Source: G963662605 sp963662605 (GTDB lineage Bacteria > Bacteroidota > Ignavibacteria > Ignavibacteriales > Ignavibacteriaceae). Taken from it: a DNA stretch of 64,000 nt. The DNA lies in the NCBI GenBank assembly GCA_963662605.1, contig OY759785.1, positions 1,240,001-1,304,000 on the forward strand. The letters run 5' to 3'. Made by a program: the position numbers and the translations under genes. The notes below the pieces were generated by a model that saw only the letters and a program-made list of their open reading frames with translations, had not been told where the DNA came from and searched no databases. Within the stretch, counting starts at the first letter, position 1, and each line of letters begins with the position of its first letter. Below, piece by piece: positions 34,604 to 44,500 of the stretch.

Positions 34604-35898
34604 TGAGTCATATGAATAGAGCAAATATAATTACCGGACTTGACCTTGGAACAACAAAGATTTGCGTCGTTGTTGCAGAAGTGCTTGGGTCGAATTCGTT
34701 TAAAATTCTCGGCTATGGCGTCGCAAAGTCGGAAGGTCTACATAAAGGTATTGTCGCGAACATCACCAAAACGGCCGAGTCTATTAAAGAAGCCGTTAAA
34801 ATTGCTTCAAACCGTGCCGGTGTTGAAATTGATACCGTGAATGTAGGCGTTGCAGGAGAGCATATTTCTTCCATGCGTCATAGAAATTTTGTTACTATAA
34901 CGAATGAAGAGCACGAGATCACGAAAAGTGATTTGGAACGTCTGGACGCTGATGTCAGGACGATCAGAATCCCGAGCGACATGCAAATCCTTCACGTTAT
35001 TCCGGAAGAATTCATTGTGGATTTTACCGGAGGCGTTATTGATCCTGTCGGTATGTTCGCAACAAAGCTGGAAGCAACAAATCACGTTGTACTGGCGTCG
35101 GTACCGGCAATGAATAACATCAGAAAGTCAATTGAGCGGGCTGATCTCAACGTCGGTTCATTCATTTTACAGCCTTTGGCTTCCGCGGCATCAATCCTTG
35201 ATGATAACGAAAAGGATTTGGGCGTGTTGATGATAGACATCGGCGGCGGAACGACAGATTTGGCTATTATTCATCATAAAGCTATCGTGCATTCAAAAGT
35301 GTTCGGTATCGCGGGTAATCAGGTTACAAATGATATTCGTGAAATGCTCGGCGTTACAACTGAAGAAGCCGAATACCTGAAAAAAGAATTCGGATATGCA
35401 CTTGAAAGTGCAATTATTAAAGACGAAGAAATTATTATTAAAGGTGTTGGTGCCTGGGGTAATTCCAGAACTTCTGTAAGCATCATCACTCAAATTATCA
35501 ATGCCAGAATGAAGGAATTATTCAATCTCATTGATAACGAAATCCGTAGTTCCGGATTAAAGAATAAAATCCGGGCGGGAATTATTTTGACCGGCGGCGG
35601 ATCGCTACTGCGCGGAACATGTGAGCTGGCTCATGAAATATTCGGCATGCCCGCAAGAATCGGCATCCCGATGGATATGTTCACCGGTTCAATGAATGAG
35701 ATTGAAAAACCCGAGTACGCGACGGCTGTAGGACTGTTGCGCGGTATACCGGGTCAGATTATTCAGAGAATTGAAGAACCTGCCGATAAGTCGCAGAAGA
35801 AAAAGAAAAAGGAAGTCAAAAAGAAGACGGATAAAGACAAAAAATCTTTCGTCGGTCAGTTCTGGTCAAATATCAGAATGTTTTTTAGAGATTTATAA
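34603..35898 (+). CDS. ftsA: Cell division protein FtsA
   Basis: 431 residues, actin-fold ATPase. N-terminal GLDLGTTKICVVVAE (phosphate 1), IDIGGGTTDLAIIH (phosphate 2) and ILTGGGSLLRG (adenosine) are typical. A Lys-rich linker (QKKKKKEVKKKTDKDKK) is followed by a C-terminal amphipathic helix, FVGQFWSNIRMFFRDL, the expected membrane-targeting sequence. FtsA tethers FtsZ filaments to the membrane. Starts on the last base of ftsQ; 25 bases precede ftsZ. Confidence 0.96.
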   Translation: MSHMNRANIITGLDLGTTKICVVVAEVLGSNSFKILGYGVAKSEGLHKGIVANITKTAESIKEAVKIASNRAGVEIDTVNVGVAGEHISSMRHRNFVTITNEEHEITKSDLERLDADVRTIRIPSDMQILHVIPEEFIVDFTGGVIDPVGMFATKLEATNHVVLASVPAMNNIRKSIERADLNVGSFILQPLASAASILDDNEKDLGVLMIDIGGGTTDLAIIHHKAIVHSKVFGIAGNQVTNDIREMLGVTTEEAEYLKKEFGYALESAIIKDEEIIIKGVGAWGNSRTSVSIITQIINARMKELFNLIDNEIRSSGLKNKIRAGIILTGGGSLLRGTCELAHEIFGMPARIGIPMDMFTGSMNEIEKPEYATAVGLLRGIPGQIIQRIEEPADKSQKKKKKEVKKKTDKDKKSFVGQFWSNIRMFFRDL

Positions 35899-35923
35899 TA
35901 TCAATTTAGTTAGAGAGGAACAA

Positions 35924-37246
35924 ATGAGTCAGTTCGCAACTATTGATCGTTCAAGTAAAAGTAATGCATTGTTAAAAATCGTCGGTGTTGGCGGTGGTGG
36001 ATGCAACGCGTTGGAGTCAATGATCCGCAGAGGATTAAGCAACGTGGAATTCGTGTCAGTCAATACTGATGCTCAGGCACTTGAAAAAAATAGCGCACAT
36101 CATAAGATTCAGGTAGGCACCAAAATTACTAAAGGTCTTGGAGCCGGAGCAGATCCTAACGTAGGAAAAAAGGCAATCGAAGAAGACACGGAGAAAATTG
36201 TTGATATTCTCCGCGGCAGCGATATGGTTTTTCTTACCGCGGGTATGGGCGGCGGTACCGGTACCGGCGGATTGCCTGTAGTTGCCTCAATAGCTAAAAG
36301 TCTCGACATTCTGACCGTCGCTATCGTAACCAAGCCGTTCCGCTGGGAAGGCAAACTGCGCATGATGAATGCCGAAAAAGGTATTCAGGAATTGAAGCAT
36401 TATGTTGACAGTTTGATTGTTATCCCGAACGAACGTTTGATTTCAATTATTGACAGAAATTTCAACTTCTTCCAGGCGCTTGATAAAGCAAATGAAGTTC
36501 TGTATGAAGCCACCAGAGGCATCGCTGACATTATCAATGTTGAAGGACTTATCAACGTTGACTTCGCCGACGTGCGTTCGGTAATGCAGGGCAGCGGTGT
36601 TGCTCTTATGGGCTGCGGTATTTCATCCGGCGAAAACAGAGCTGTTGATGCCGCACAGAAAGCAATTTCAAGTCCGTTCCTTGAAGGAATGAACATTAAA
36701 GGTGCTAAGAGCGTTCTTCTGAATGTTACCGGCTCAAGCAACCTGACTATGCAGGAAATCAATGAGGGTAACCAGATTATCTTTGACGCTGCCGGTGAAG
36801 AAGCAAATGTTATCTTCGGCTGTGTACGCAAAGAAGAAATGAACGATTATGTAACGTATACCGTTATCGCTACGGGTTTTGACGAAAAGAAAACATCGGG
36901 ATCGAAAACAACAACGACGACGATTAAACAGCCACGTCAGGATCAGCAGGATAAAGGGCAACCGACACTTTTTAAGAGCGCTGCTCCGAGATTGAAATTC
37001 ACGAACATGGAACTATCGGAAGCAGAAAAAGATGATTTGGATGTTCCAGCCGTTATCCGGGTTAAGTCTCCTAAAATTGAAATGCCGGAGACCAACGAGC
37101 CTGAAGTTACTGAACAGGCGGCAGGATTTACATTCGAGCCGTTCAAATCTATTCCACTTGATGAACTGACAAACGAAGAGATCAAGAAAAAGGAAAAAGA
37201 ATTGGACGACGACAGTTCCGCGTTCTTAAGAATGATGATGGACTAA
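35924..37246 (+). CDS. ftsZ: Cell division GTPase FtsZ
   Basis: 440 residues from the ATG at 35924, preceded by AGAGAGGA; the open frame extends upstream inside ftsA but that stretch is a Lys/Arg-rich shadow. GTP-binding: GVGGGGCNALE near the N-terminus and the tubulin signature GGGTGTGG at 109-116 (Gly-Leu replaces the usual final Ala-Ala). The T7 loop is NVDFADVRSVM. The C-terminal tail is acidic and has two motifs resembling the FtsA-binding peptide: LDVPAVIR at 372-379 and SSAFLRMMMD at the end. FtsZ forms the cytokinetic ring. A strong terminator follows, ending the dcw cluster. Confidence 0.97.
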   Translation: MSQFATIDRSSKSNALLKIVGVGGGGCNALESMIRRGLSNVEFVSVNTDAQALEKNSAHHKIQVGTKITKGLGAGADPNVGKKAIEEDTEKIVDILRGSDMVFLTAGMGGGTGTGGLPVVASIAKSLDILTVAIVTKPFRWEGKLRMMNAEKGIQELKHYVDSLIVIPNERLISIIDRNFNFFQALDKANEVLYEATRGIADIINVEGLINVDFADVRSVMQGSGVALMGCGISSGENRAVDAAQKAISSPFLEGMNIKGAKSVLLNVTGSSNLTMQEINEGNQIIFDAAGEEANVIFGCVRKEEMNDYVTYTVIATGFDEKKTSGSKTTTTTIKQPRQDQQDKGQPTLFKSAAPRLKFTNMELSEAEKDDLDVPAVIRVKSPKIEMPETNEPEVTEQAAGFTFEPFKSIPLDELTNEEIKKKEKELDDDSSAFLRMMMD

Positions 37247-37269
37247 TATCCGTTACATGCAAAATTAAA

Positions 37270-37302
37270 AAGGCTGTCCTGATGAAGGACAGCCTTTTTT
37301 TA
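37270..37302 (+). terminator. Rho-independent terminator after ftsZ
   Basis: AGGCTGTCCT (37271-37280) pairs perfectly with AGGACAGCCT (37286-37295), with a five-base loop and a following T-run. A-rich sequence before the stem could let it work on the other strand as well. Confidence 0.92.
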
Positions 37303-37327
37303 TAACTCGTTAAGTAATTCAGTTTAT

Positions 37328-37466
37328 CATTAATCCGGCGTTTTAACGCCGGGATAGTATGTCCCCTCTGTGTTCGGACTTCAGTCCAAAATCAAAGTAC
37401 CATTGGACTAAAGTCCGGAAGGTTTCGGAGTATAGCTTTCACGGCGTTAAAACGCCGTGTTAATGA
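37328..37466. repeat. Nested palindromic intergenic repeat
   Basis: The outer arms TCATTAATCCGGCG (from 37328) and its inverse ending at 37466 each contain a small hairpin of the form CGGCGTT-TT-AACGCCG. Inside lie two smaller hairpins, GGACTTCAGTCC (37377-37388) and GGACTAAAGTCC (37405-37416). It lies between the ftsZ terminator and the 3' end of the convergent DUF255 gene. No gene is visible. Confidence 0.75.
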
Positions 37467-37516
37467 TATAGACACGTTGCTCTGCACGTCTGTTATTGGT
37501 AAGGAAGGTCTAATCA

Positions 37517-39601
37517 CTATTCAATCTTCGCCAGAACCTCATCAATTGATGCTGTCGGCAGCTCGCATTCGCTGTTGTGGCACAAATAGAATATCGGCTC
37601 TCCCTCAATATCATTCATGTCGGTCGTAAAAGGAGCAAAGGTACAAATAGGATTGTTCTTTATAGAAGTATCCTTATATAGTACCACTTTGTTGGGATTA
37701 TAAACACTGATGAGTTCGCGCATGTACCGTTTCAAATTTAAATTAGCTGAGTTTCCGGCAATCACTATCTCAACGCCATTATCCTGCATCATCTCAATAC
37801 CGCTCATAAAATACGCAAAGGCCGAAGGGGAGTTTTTTACTATATGTGAAAATGCCCTTGATGCCGTTGTCGCTTCCTGCTCGTAGCCGCCGTTGCCGGT
37901 AAGCCTGTAGAGCTTTTGCAAGTTCGTCAGCATGACGGAATTTCCGGATGGGATAGCTCCGTCATATACTTCTTTTTGCCGGATGATAAGTGATTCGGCA
38001 AAGTCGGCAGTGAAAAAGAATCCGCCTGTAGTATCGGTGAAATGTTCAAGGACAGTCTCGGTTAGCTGGATAGCCTTTTCAAGATATACTGCATTGAAGG
38101 ATGCTTCATACAGTTCGATGAAGCCCCGGATAACAAACGCATAATCCTCAATACATCCGTCATGTGAAACGTCTCCGTCGCGATAGCGGTGCATCAATCT
38201 GTTTTCTGCAGTAATCATCGTGCTTATAAGAAAATCCGCCGCACGTTCAGCTTTGTTAATATATCCCGGATCATTGAAAATCTTTCCGGCACTCGCATAC
38301 GCAGCAATCATAAGGCCGTTCCAGTCACTCAGAATTTTGTCATCCTTGGCTGGACGGATTCTTTTTTCGCGTTGATGGAAAAGTATCTCGCGGGCTTCTT
38401 TCATTTTTTCGGAAAGAGCATCTTCTTCAATACCGATTTCCTGCGCAATTTCAGAAAGCTCTCTTTTTATATGAATGATATTATCGCCCGTTGATTCTCC
38501 GGCAAGGGGATCGGCAAAATTTCCGTTGTCTTCAATATTATATAAGAGAGAAAATGCTCCGGCCTTGTCGCCGAGCAGGCTCTTAATTTCATGTGCCGAC
38601 CACATATAGAATTTACCTTCTTCGCCTTCACTGTCGGCATCTTCGGCAGAATAAAAGCCGCCTTCGGGCGAAGTTAATTCATGGTCAACGTAATTGAAAA
38701 TTTCTTCGGCAGTCTGTCTGAATAACGCATAATTCGTCGCGTGATATGCTTCGGTATACGCATATGCCAACAACGCCTGATCATAGAGCATTTTCTCAAA
38801 GTGGGGGACTAACCACTCCTTATCGGTTGAGTATCTGTGGAACCCGTAACCGAGATGATCGTATATTCCGCCTTTTCTCATTTCGATCAGCGTCTTTATT
38901 ACCATATTAAGTGCTTCCTGACTCTTCGTCCGGTGGTAATAGCGGAGAAGGAATATCAGGTTGTGCGGAGTAGGAAATTTCGGCGCGTTGCTGAATCCGC
39001 CGAAATCCTTATCAAACCTTTCCTGAAACTGTGCAAAGGCAGCATTACATAAATCAATAGTTACTTTTTGTCCATCGCCCGCGGGGGATACTTTGGAAAG
39101 GTGTTCCGTAATTTCTTTCGCTGAATTTAAAATATCCTCGCGTTGTTTTACCCATAGCTCGGTAATGCGCGGAAGAATATCGGTCAAACCGGGACGGTTG
39201 CCTCTTGTTTCACGCGGAAAATATGTCCCGGCAAAAAAGGGGAGCTTATCGGGAGTCATGATAATGGTTAACGGCCATCCGCCGCCGCCGGTCAGCATCT
39301 GACAAACGGTCATATAGATGGCATCAATTTCGGGGCGCTCTTCTCTGTCAACCTTTATTGAGATATAATCTTCATTCAACAAAGTGGCAACTTCATCATC
39401 CTCAAAGGATTCCTTTTCCATAACATGACACCAATGGCATGTGGAGTATCCGATTGAAAGAAATACCGGTTTATCTTCAGCCTTTGCTTTAGCGAATGCC
39501 TCTTCTCCCCAGGGGAACCAGTCCACCGGATTGTACGCGTGCTGTAATAAATACGGACTCTTTTCGTTGATAAGTCTATTAGATTTATTTTCTGTACTCA
39601 T
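37517..39601 (-). CDS. DUF255 thioredoxin-fold protein (YyaL/SSP411 family)
   Basis: 694 residues from the ATG at 39599-39601 (MSTENKSNRLINEKSPYL), which has AAAGGAA upstream; a longer in-frame start 12 codons earlier is less likely. The N-terminal thioredoxin-like domain has SPYLLQHAYNPVDWFPWG, YSTCHWCHVM (CxxC) and KVDREERPEIDAIYM. The middle and C-terminal regions resemble the (alpha/alpha)6 barrel of N-acylglucosamine 2-epimerase/cellobiose-epimerase-like proteins (GGIYDHLGYGFHRYSTD, HFEKMLYDQALLAYAY). No signal peptide, so cytoplasmic. Biochemical role is not established for the family. Confidence 0.9.
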   Translation of the reverse strand: MSTENKSNRLINEKSPYLLQHAYNPVDWFPWGEEAFAKAKAEDKPVFLSIGYSTCHWCHVMEKESFEDDEVATLLNEDYISIKVDREERPEIDAIYMTVCQMLTGGGGWPLTIIMTPDKLPFFAGTYFPRETRGNRPGLTDILPRITELWVKQREDILNSAKEITEHLSKVSPAGDGQKVTIDLCNAAFAQFQERFDKDFGGFSNAPKFPTPHNLIFLLRYYHRTKSQEALNMVIKTLIEMRKGGIYDHLGYGFHRYSTDKEWLVPHFEKMLYDQALLAYAYTEAYHATNYALFRQTAEEIFNYVDHELTSPEGGFYSAEDADSEGEEGKFYMWSAHEIKSLLGDKAGAFSLLYNIEDNGNFADPLAGESTGDNIIHIKRELSEIAQEIGIEEDALSEKMKEAREILFHQREKRIRPAKDDKILSDWNGLMIAAYASAGKIFNDPGYINKAERAADFLISTMITAENRLMHRYRDGDVSHDGCIEDYAFVIRGFIELYEASFNAVYLEKAIQLTETVLEHFTDTTGGFFFTADFAESLIIRQKEVYDGAIPSGNSVMLTNLQKLYRLTGNGGYEQEATTASRAFSHIVKNSPSAFAYFMSGIEMMQDNGVEIVIAGNSANLNLKRYMRELISVYNPNKVVLYKDTSIKNNPICTFAPFTTDMNDIEGEPIFYLCHNSECELPTASIDEVLAKIE

Positions 39602-39679
39602 GTAATTCCTTTCAACGGCAAAATGCCGGTCAATCAATTTTCATATAATAGAGTAGAACCGGAGGTGGAACGGATTAGT

Positions 39680-41047
39680 TCACTTGGTATTTGTGCCACT
39701 GTTCAGAGCAATTCGTAATAGCTCTTCAACATCCGTACACCCGGTATCAAGCTGATGCTGATACGCAGCCTCCAGCATCGGCTTAAACGATGAGCCGGGT
39801 GCCAGTCCGCTTTCTATCAAATGCCTGCCTTTAAGAACAGGCTCAATTTTATCTATACCGAATTCCTCGCCGTATTTAAGAGCAAGGGTGTGATCCGGAA
39901 AAATATCTTGAATAGTTCTGCCGCGTCTTCCTGCCGCATCGGCATGCGTTACCCACGCGAGTATCTGTAACGGGATAGCATTATGCAGCCGTTTCCATGC
40001 GCCTTCTCCGGCGTTTTGCTTATAGAGCGCGGAAGGCCGCATGTGCGTATTAACAATCGTCATAACACGGTCTATCAATACCGAGTTGTTTGTCATCCTG
40101 CGCAGGAATCGGTAAGCAATGTGCTGTCCGATAACTTCGTGCTTGTTGGATGAGAATGTAACCGGATCAGTCGTTTCAGGTTTACCAATATCGTGACACA
40201 ACATACCGAGCATATACGCCATCTGCCATTTTTCAGGAATGTGTCCCCGTAACTGTGCGGCGTTATCCACAACGATAAGTGTATGAACCCACACATCACC
40301 TTCGGGATGATACTCGGAGTTTTGCGGACAGCCGATCATCGCTTTTAATTCAGGAAATTTTTCTATCCAGCCACAGTCTACAAGAAATTGCAGACCGAGC
40401 GAAGGCTTGTCCGCCCTGAGTAATAGTTTGCGGAACTCTTCGAAAATTCTTTCGCGGGGCAATGTATCAAAATCATCTACCATTGAGCGGCAAAGTGCTA
40501 TTGTATCGGGATCAACGAATTTGCCCTTGCGGGGAAGCAATTGCATAATGCGCAATACGCGAAGTGGATCTTCAACGAATGTTGCCGGATCGGTTGCTTT
40601 TATTCTGCCTTCTTCAAGATGCCTCAGCCCGTCGAAGAAATCAAGGATTTCTCCGGTATGCAAATCAAGATACATCGCGTTTATGGTAATATCCCGCCTG
40701 CGTGCGGCTTCTATCGGTTCAAGGTCGGGGACAAGGTCAATGGTGAATCCTTTGTGTCCGATGCCGATTTTACTATCCCGCCGCGGTATTGAGAAGTCGT
40801 ACTCGACCTTGCTGATTTTAATTTTGATAACACCGAATGCTTTTCCAACCAGATTCGGTGTGCCGAATTTTTGCAATATCGTGAGCAGGCTGTCATAGGA
40901 AAGCCCGTACACCTCAATATCCCAATCCTTTATGGGCAGCCCGAGGTGATAGTCAATAACACCGCCTCCGACCAGAAGACATCTTCCGCCGGATTCGCTT
41001 ATCGAACTAACGATATTTTCAAGTTTTTTATTCTCGAATTGGAGCAT
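39680..41047 (-). CDS. CCA-adding enzyme/poly(A) polymerase-like nucleotidyltransferase with HD domain
   Basis: 455 residues. The N-terminal class II nucleotidyltransferase head has LVGGGVIDYHLGLPIKDWDIEVYG (metal Asp 41 and 43), RRDITINAMYLDL and DPLRVLRIMQ. A central HD domain has MLCHDIGKPETTD with HPEGDVWVHTL upstream. The usual GGxVRD is GGVID here, so the Arg is replaced by Ile. The likely role is tRNA 3'-end CCA addition or repair, but a related RNA nucleotidyltransferase activity is possible. It is transcribed in the same direction as the DUF255 gene, 78 bases upstream. Confidence 0.8.
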   Translation of the reverse strand: MLQFENKKLENIVSSISESGGRCLLVGGGVIDYHLGLPIKDWDIEVYGLSYDSLLTILQKFGTPNLVGKAFGVIKIKISKVEYDFSIPRRDSKIGIGHKGFTIDLVPDLEPIEAARRRDITINAMYLDLHTGEILDFFDGLRHLEEGRIKATDPATFVEDPLRVLRIMQLLPRKGKFVDPDTIALCRSMVDDFDTLPRERIFEEFRKLLLRADKPSLGLQFLVDCGWIEKFPELKAMIGCPQNSEYHPEGDVWVHTLIVVDNAAQLRGHIPEKWQMAYMLGMLCHDIGKPETTDPVTFSSNKHEVIGQHIAYRFLRRMTNNSVLIDRVMTIVNTHMRPSALYKQNAGEGAWKRLHNAIPLQILAWVTHADAAGRRGRTIQDIFPDHTLALKYGEEFGIDKIEPVLKGRHLIESGLAPGSSFKPMLEAAYQHQLDTGCTDVEELLRIALNSGTNTK

Positions 41048-41117
41048 TCAGCTAAATCTCTATAAAATAAGTACTAAAAATAACCTAAACCGGACAAAGA
41101 TACGAATTACCGGAATA

Positions 41118-41183
41118 AAAGGGGCGGGGATTTTTGCCCCTTTTCTCTTATCAAGAGAAAAGGGGGCAGGGGATATGAGTTCA
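41118..41183. repeat. Hairpin repeat ending in TGAGTTCA, copy A
   Basis: TGCCCCTTTTCTCTT (41135-41149) pairs with AAGAGAAAAGGGGGCA (41153-41168) across a three-base loop, followed by GGGGATATGAGTTCATTTTT. The same TATGAGTTCATTTTT end recurs at 41471-41485. No gene is visible in 41048-41598, the 551-base gap before the amylase. Confidence 0.7.
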
Positions 41184-41368
41184 TTTTTACCAAACTCATT
41201 ATCGAGTAGTCCTAAATAAGTTTTCATAATGCCCGGATTTTTCCGGATTCCGAAATCAATAAATTTAATATATTAAATGATTGAAATTTGCCATTCAGGA
41301 AAAACCAATTGTTAGAGTGGATTTTTTCCTGTGAATGTCGAGAATGTTGCATTAGTATTTTTATAAAG

Positions 41369-41485
41369 TGAACTCACCCCCATCCTCTCTCTTACCAAGA
41401 GAGGGGAGAGCCCGAAGATATAATATTGGCTTTAATTAAGTTGGCGAGGGCGGTTACCGAGGAAACGAGGTATGAGTTCATTTTT
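41369..41485. repeat. Hairpin repeat bounded by TGAACTCA/TGAGTTCA, copy B
   Basis: TGAACTCACCCCCATCC opens the element (41369), a CCTCTCTCTT/AAGAGAGGGG hairpin lies at 41384-41406, and the inverse end TATGAGTTCATTTTT is at 41471-41485. The ends are inverted copies of each other and match copy A. It lies about 115 bases upstream of the amylase start. Confidence 0.65.
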
Positions 41486-41598
41486 CCCCAATAGTATCAA
41501 AAAGGAAATGCGAAATTGTGCAACCCACTTTGCAACGATTTGTCAACAGGTTTACTATCGTAGTCACTACATCCATGTTTTGTAATTAAGAGGCACTC

Positions 41599-44500
41599 AT
41601 GAAACAACGCTACTTTTTGATTGCTGCAATACTTTTTGCGGCAACATTATTCATACCTCAGAAAGCACATGCTCAAAGCACGCTCAACCGCTCTGATGCT
41701 TACTTACAGGGATTCTATTGGAATTCACCTCCCGGCGGCATCTGGTATGATTCGCTTTCGGCATTAGCGTCGCGGTTGTCTTCCGCGGGTTTCGGTGCTA
41801 TATGGCTGCCGCCTCCAAGCAAGGGTGCCGGTGGAGCACTATCAATGGGATATGACCCGTATGACCATTATGACTTTGGCGAGTATAAACAAAAAGAATC
41901 GCAGGAAACTCGTTTCGGAAGCCGCACGGAACTCGAAAACACAATCAAAACTTTTCACAAAGTCGGTATGCAGGTGTATGCTGATGTTGTTACGGAACAC
42001 ATGATGGGCGGCGAACAGTTCTGTAAGCGCGATTGTCCGTCATTCAGCGATTCCGCATGGAATTTATTTCAATATCCTTACGGTTCGGGCAGATTTAAAA
42101 AAGATTCCACATTCTTTTATCCGAATCATTTTAATTGCGATACTACAGCTCCCTTTCACGGCGCTGCCGATGTGGCGTATCAGTTCGGCGTGTGGCTTGA
42201 TAAAGATCAGACAAGAATCAAGGATAGCTTAATTGTCTGGGGTCAATACCTCAGAGAAATACTTGGTTTTGACGGCTTCAGACTTGATGCCGTGAAATCT
42301 GTAAACCCGACTTTTATGGGTCCATTTATAAAAGCTGCTAACCCGACGGGATATAACGTCGCCGAATACTATAGCGGGACGGATGATATTAAATACTGGC
42401 AGTCGCAAACAGCAACTAATGGTGCCAACGTAGCAATGTTTGATTTTCCGCTTCGCTTCGCGCTTGCAGATATGTGCAATACCACCAGCGGCTCTTACGA
42501 CATGACAGGGCTTGATAACGCCGGACTTGTCAACAATGGCTTATCCGGTTATTATGTCTCAACATTTGTTGAAAATCACGACCTTGACCGGACAGGTTAT
42601 GACGGAACAGTAGATGGTACGAACCTTCCGATTATTACCAACAAAGAAATGGCATACGCGTATATTATGTTCTCTGAAGGTCGGCCATGTGTATTTTTTA
42701 AAGATTATATAGACTATGGCCTCTCCGGAAAAATTGACACCCTCATGTACATCCGCACAAAATATCTTGGCGGCGGTACAACGAAACGCAGCGGGTTGAA
42801 TGTCTATTACATTCGCCAGGACGGTAATACCGATCAGACTACACTTGCGAAGGATGTATATGTCGCAAGAAGAGACGGCTACAACTCTCAGATAGGCGGC
42901 TATCTTGTTGTCAATGATAACGCGACACAGTGGATGGACATCTGGGTAGATACGAAAGCGGCTGAGGGAAGTATCTATAAAGATTTTATCGGACATGATG
43001 CGAATAAAACCGTGAGCGGCCCTTCGTATGTCGGTGGACCGAACAGAGTAAAACTATGGTGTCCGCCACGCAGTTACACACTATACGTTTTAGATACAAC
43101 ATCATTGAACAATCCGCCTGCATTGAATCCGGTTCCCGATCAAGTCGGTTATACCAATACACCTTTAAAATATCAAACCAATGCTTTTGATGTTGATAAA
43201 CAAACGATTACATACAAGCTGGCAAACAATCCGGCATGGATGAGTATTTCCGCTTCGGGATTGATAAGCGGAACACCGGCAATGGCAGATACCGGCAGCT
43301 CGACAGTTATAGTATCTGTTTCCGATCCGGCCGGACTCTCGGTATCCGATACATTTGTCGTAAAAGTTTATAAAAACTATTCACCGAAACTCGGTGCGGT
43401 AAAAGATACATCGGCAATTGCAACGAACCGGTTTGAGATGACCGTAACAGCTACTGATGCCGATAAAGATTCATTGTATTTCGGATTTTCCGAAGCTCCG
43501 TCATTTCTCAGCGTAGGCAGTTCAAGCGGAATTATCGCGGGTACGCCTGCAATAACCGATACCGGTTTATACTCGGTGCATCTATTCGTTACTGATTATA
43601 AAGGCGGTTATGATTCATTGACTTTTATATTAACGGTGAAAAAGACTCCTGATCCGATTATCAAAACATTCGGTAAACCGGTCATTGACGGAACCGTGCA
43701 TGAGGGTTCACCCGATTGGTTAACCGACTGGAAACTGTCAGCCGATTCGGATACCGACGGACACTGGCATCATGGCGATACTCTGACAAATGAGTTATAC
43801 GGTATTTATTCAACATGGGATGCCGACTCCCTATACATCGGTGTCAGTTACGATATAAATGATTTGTATAATACTCTAATCGTGTATATTGATGCAGGTA
43901 TACCGGGCGGTATTGTAAACTTTAACTCCGTTACCTCAAAATATCGCGGAGACTATGCAAAGAACAATAGATTCAGATCAACCGATTCAATTGATTTCTT
44001 CATCGCGGATTACTATAAGTCTGCACCGACATTCTTCAAGACCTACAGCGATACATCCGTTAATATAACAACAAAGATTAACGGTAAACGCGGCTTGCTT
44101 GGCAGGGATATGGAATTGGCCGTTGCATGGAATGATATATATGGTTTAGGTGCCGGATTGATTCCACCGGGAGTAAAATTGAAGATGGTTGCTTTAATAG
44201 CGGGCGGACTTAATTATGGTTCGGGGGATTCCTGTCCCGACAATCCCGATGTGGACGGCAACGCCGGACCGGATAGCTTAATCAACCTTGTTCCAATAAC
44301 ACCCGATCTGGATACCAACGGACTGCCGGATGCTACGGTGATTCTGAATGATGTAAAATCCGATAGAATTGTAATTCCATCTGCTTACGCGTTATATCAG
44401 AATTATCCGAATCCGTTTAATCCGACGACCAAGATTACATTCGACCTGCCGCAATCCGGTTTGGTAAACCTGACAATTTACGATGTGCTTGGCAGGAAAG

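Noticed and set aside
35771..35923. N-terminal extension of ftsZ by 51 codons
   Set aside because: The stretch is a Lys/Arg-rich shadow of the ftsA C-terminus; the ATG at 35924 has a good ribosome site and matches FtsZ N-termini.
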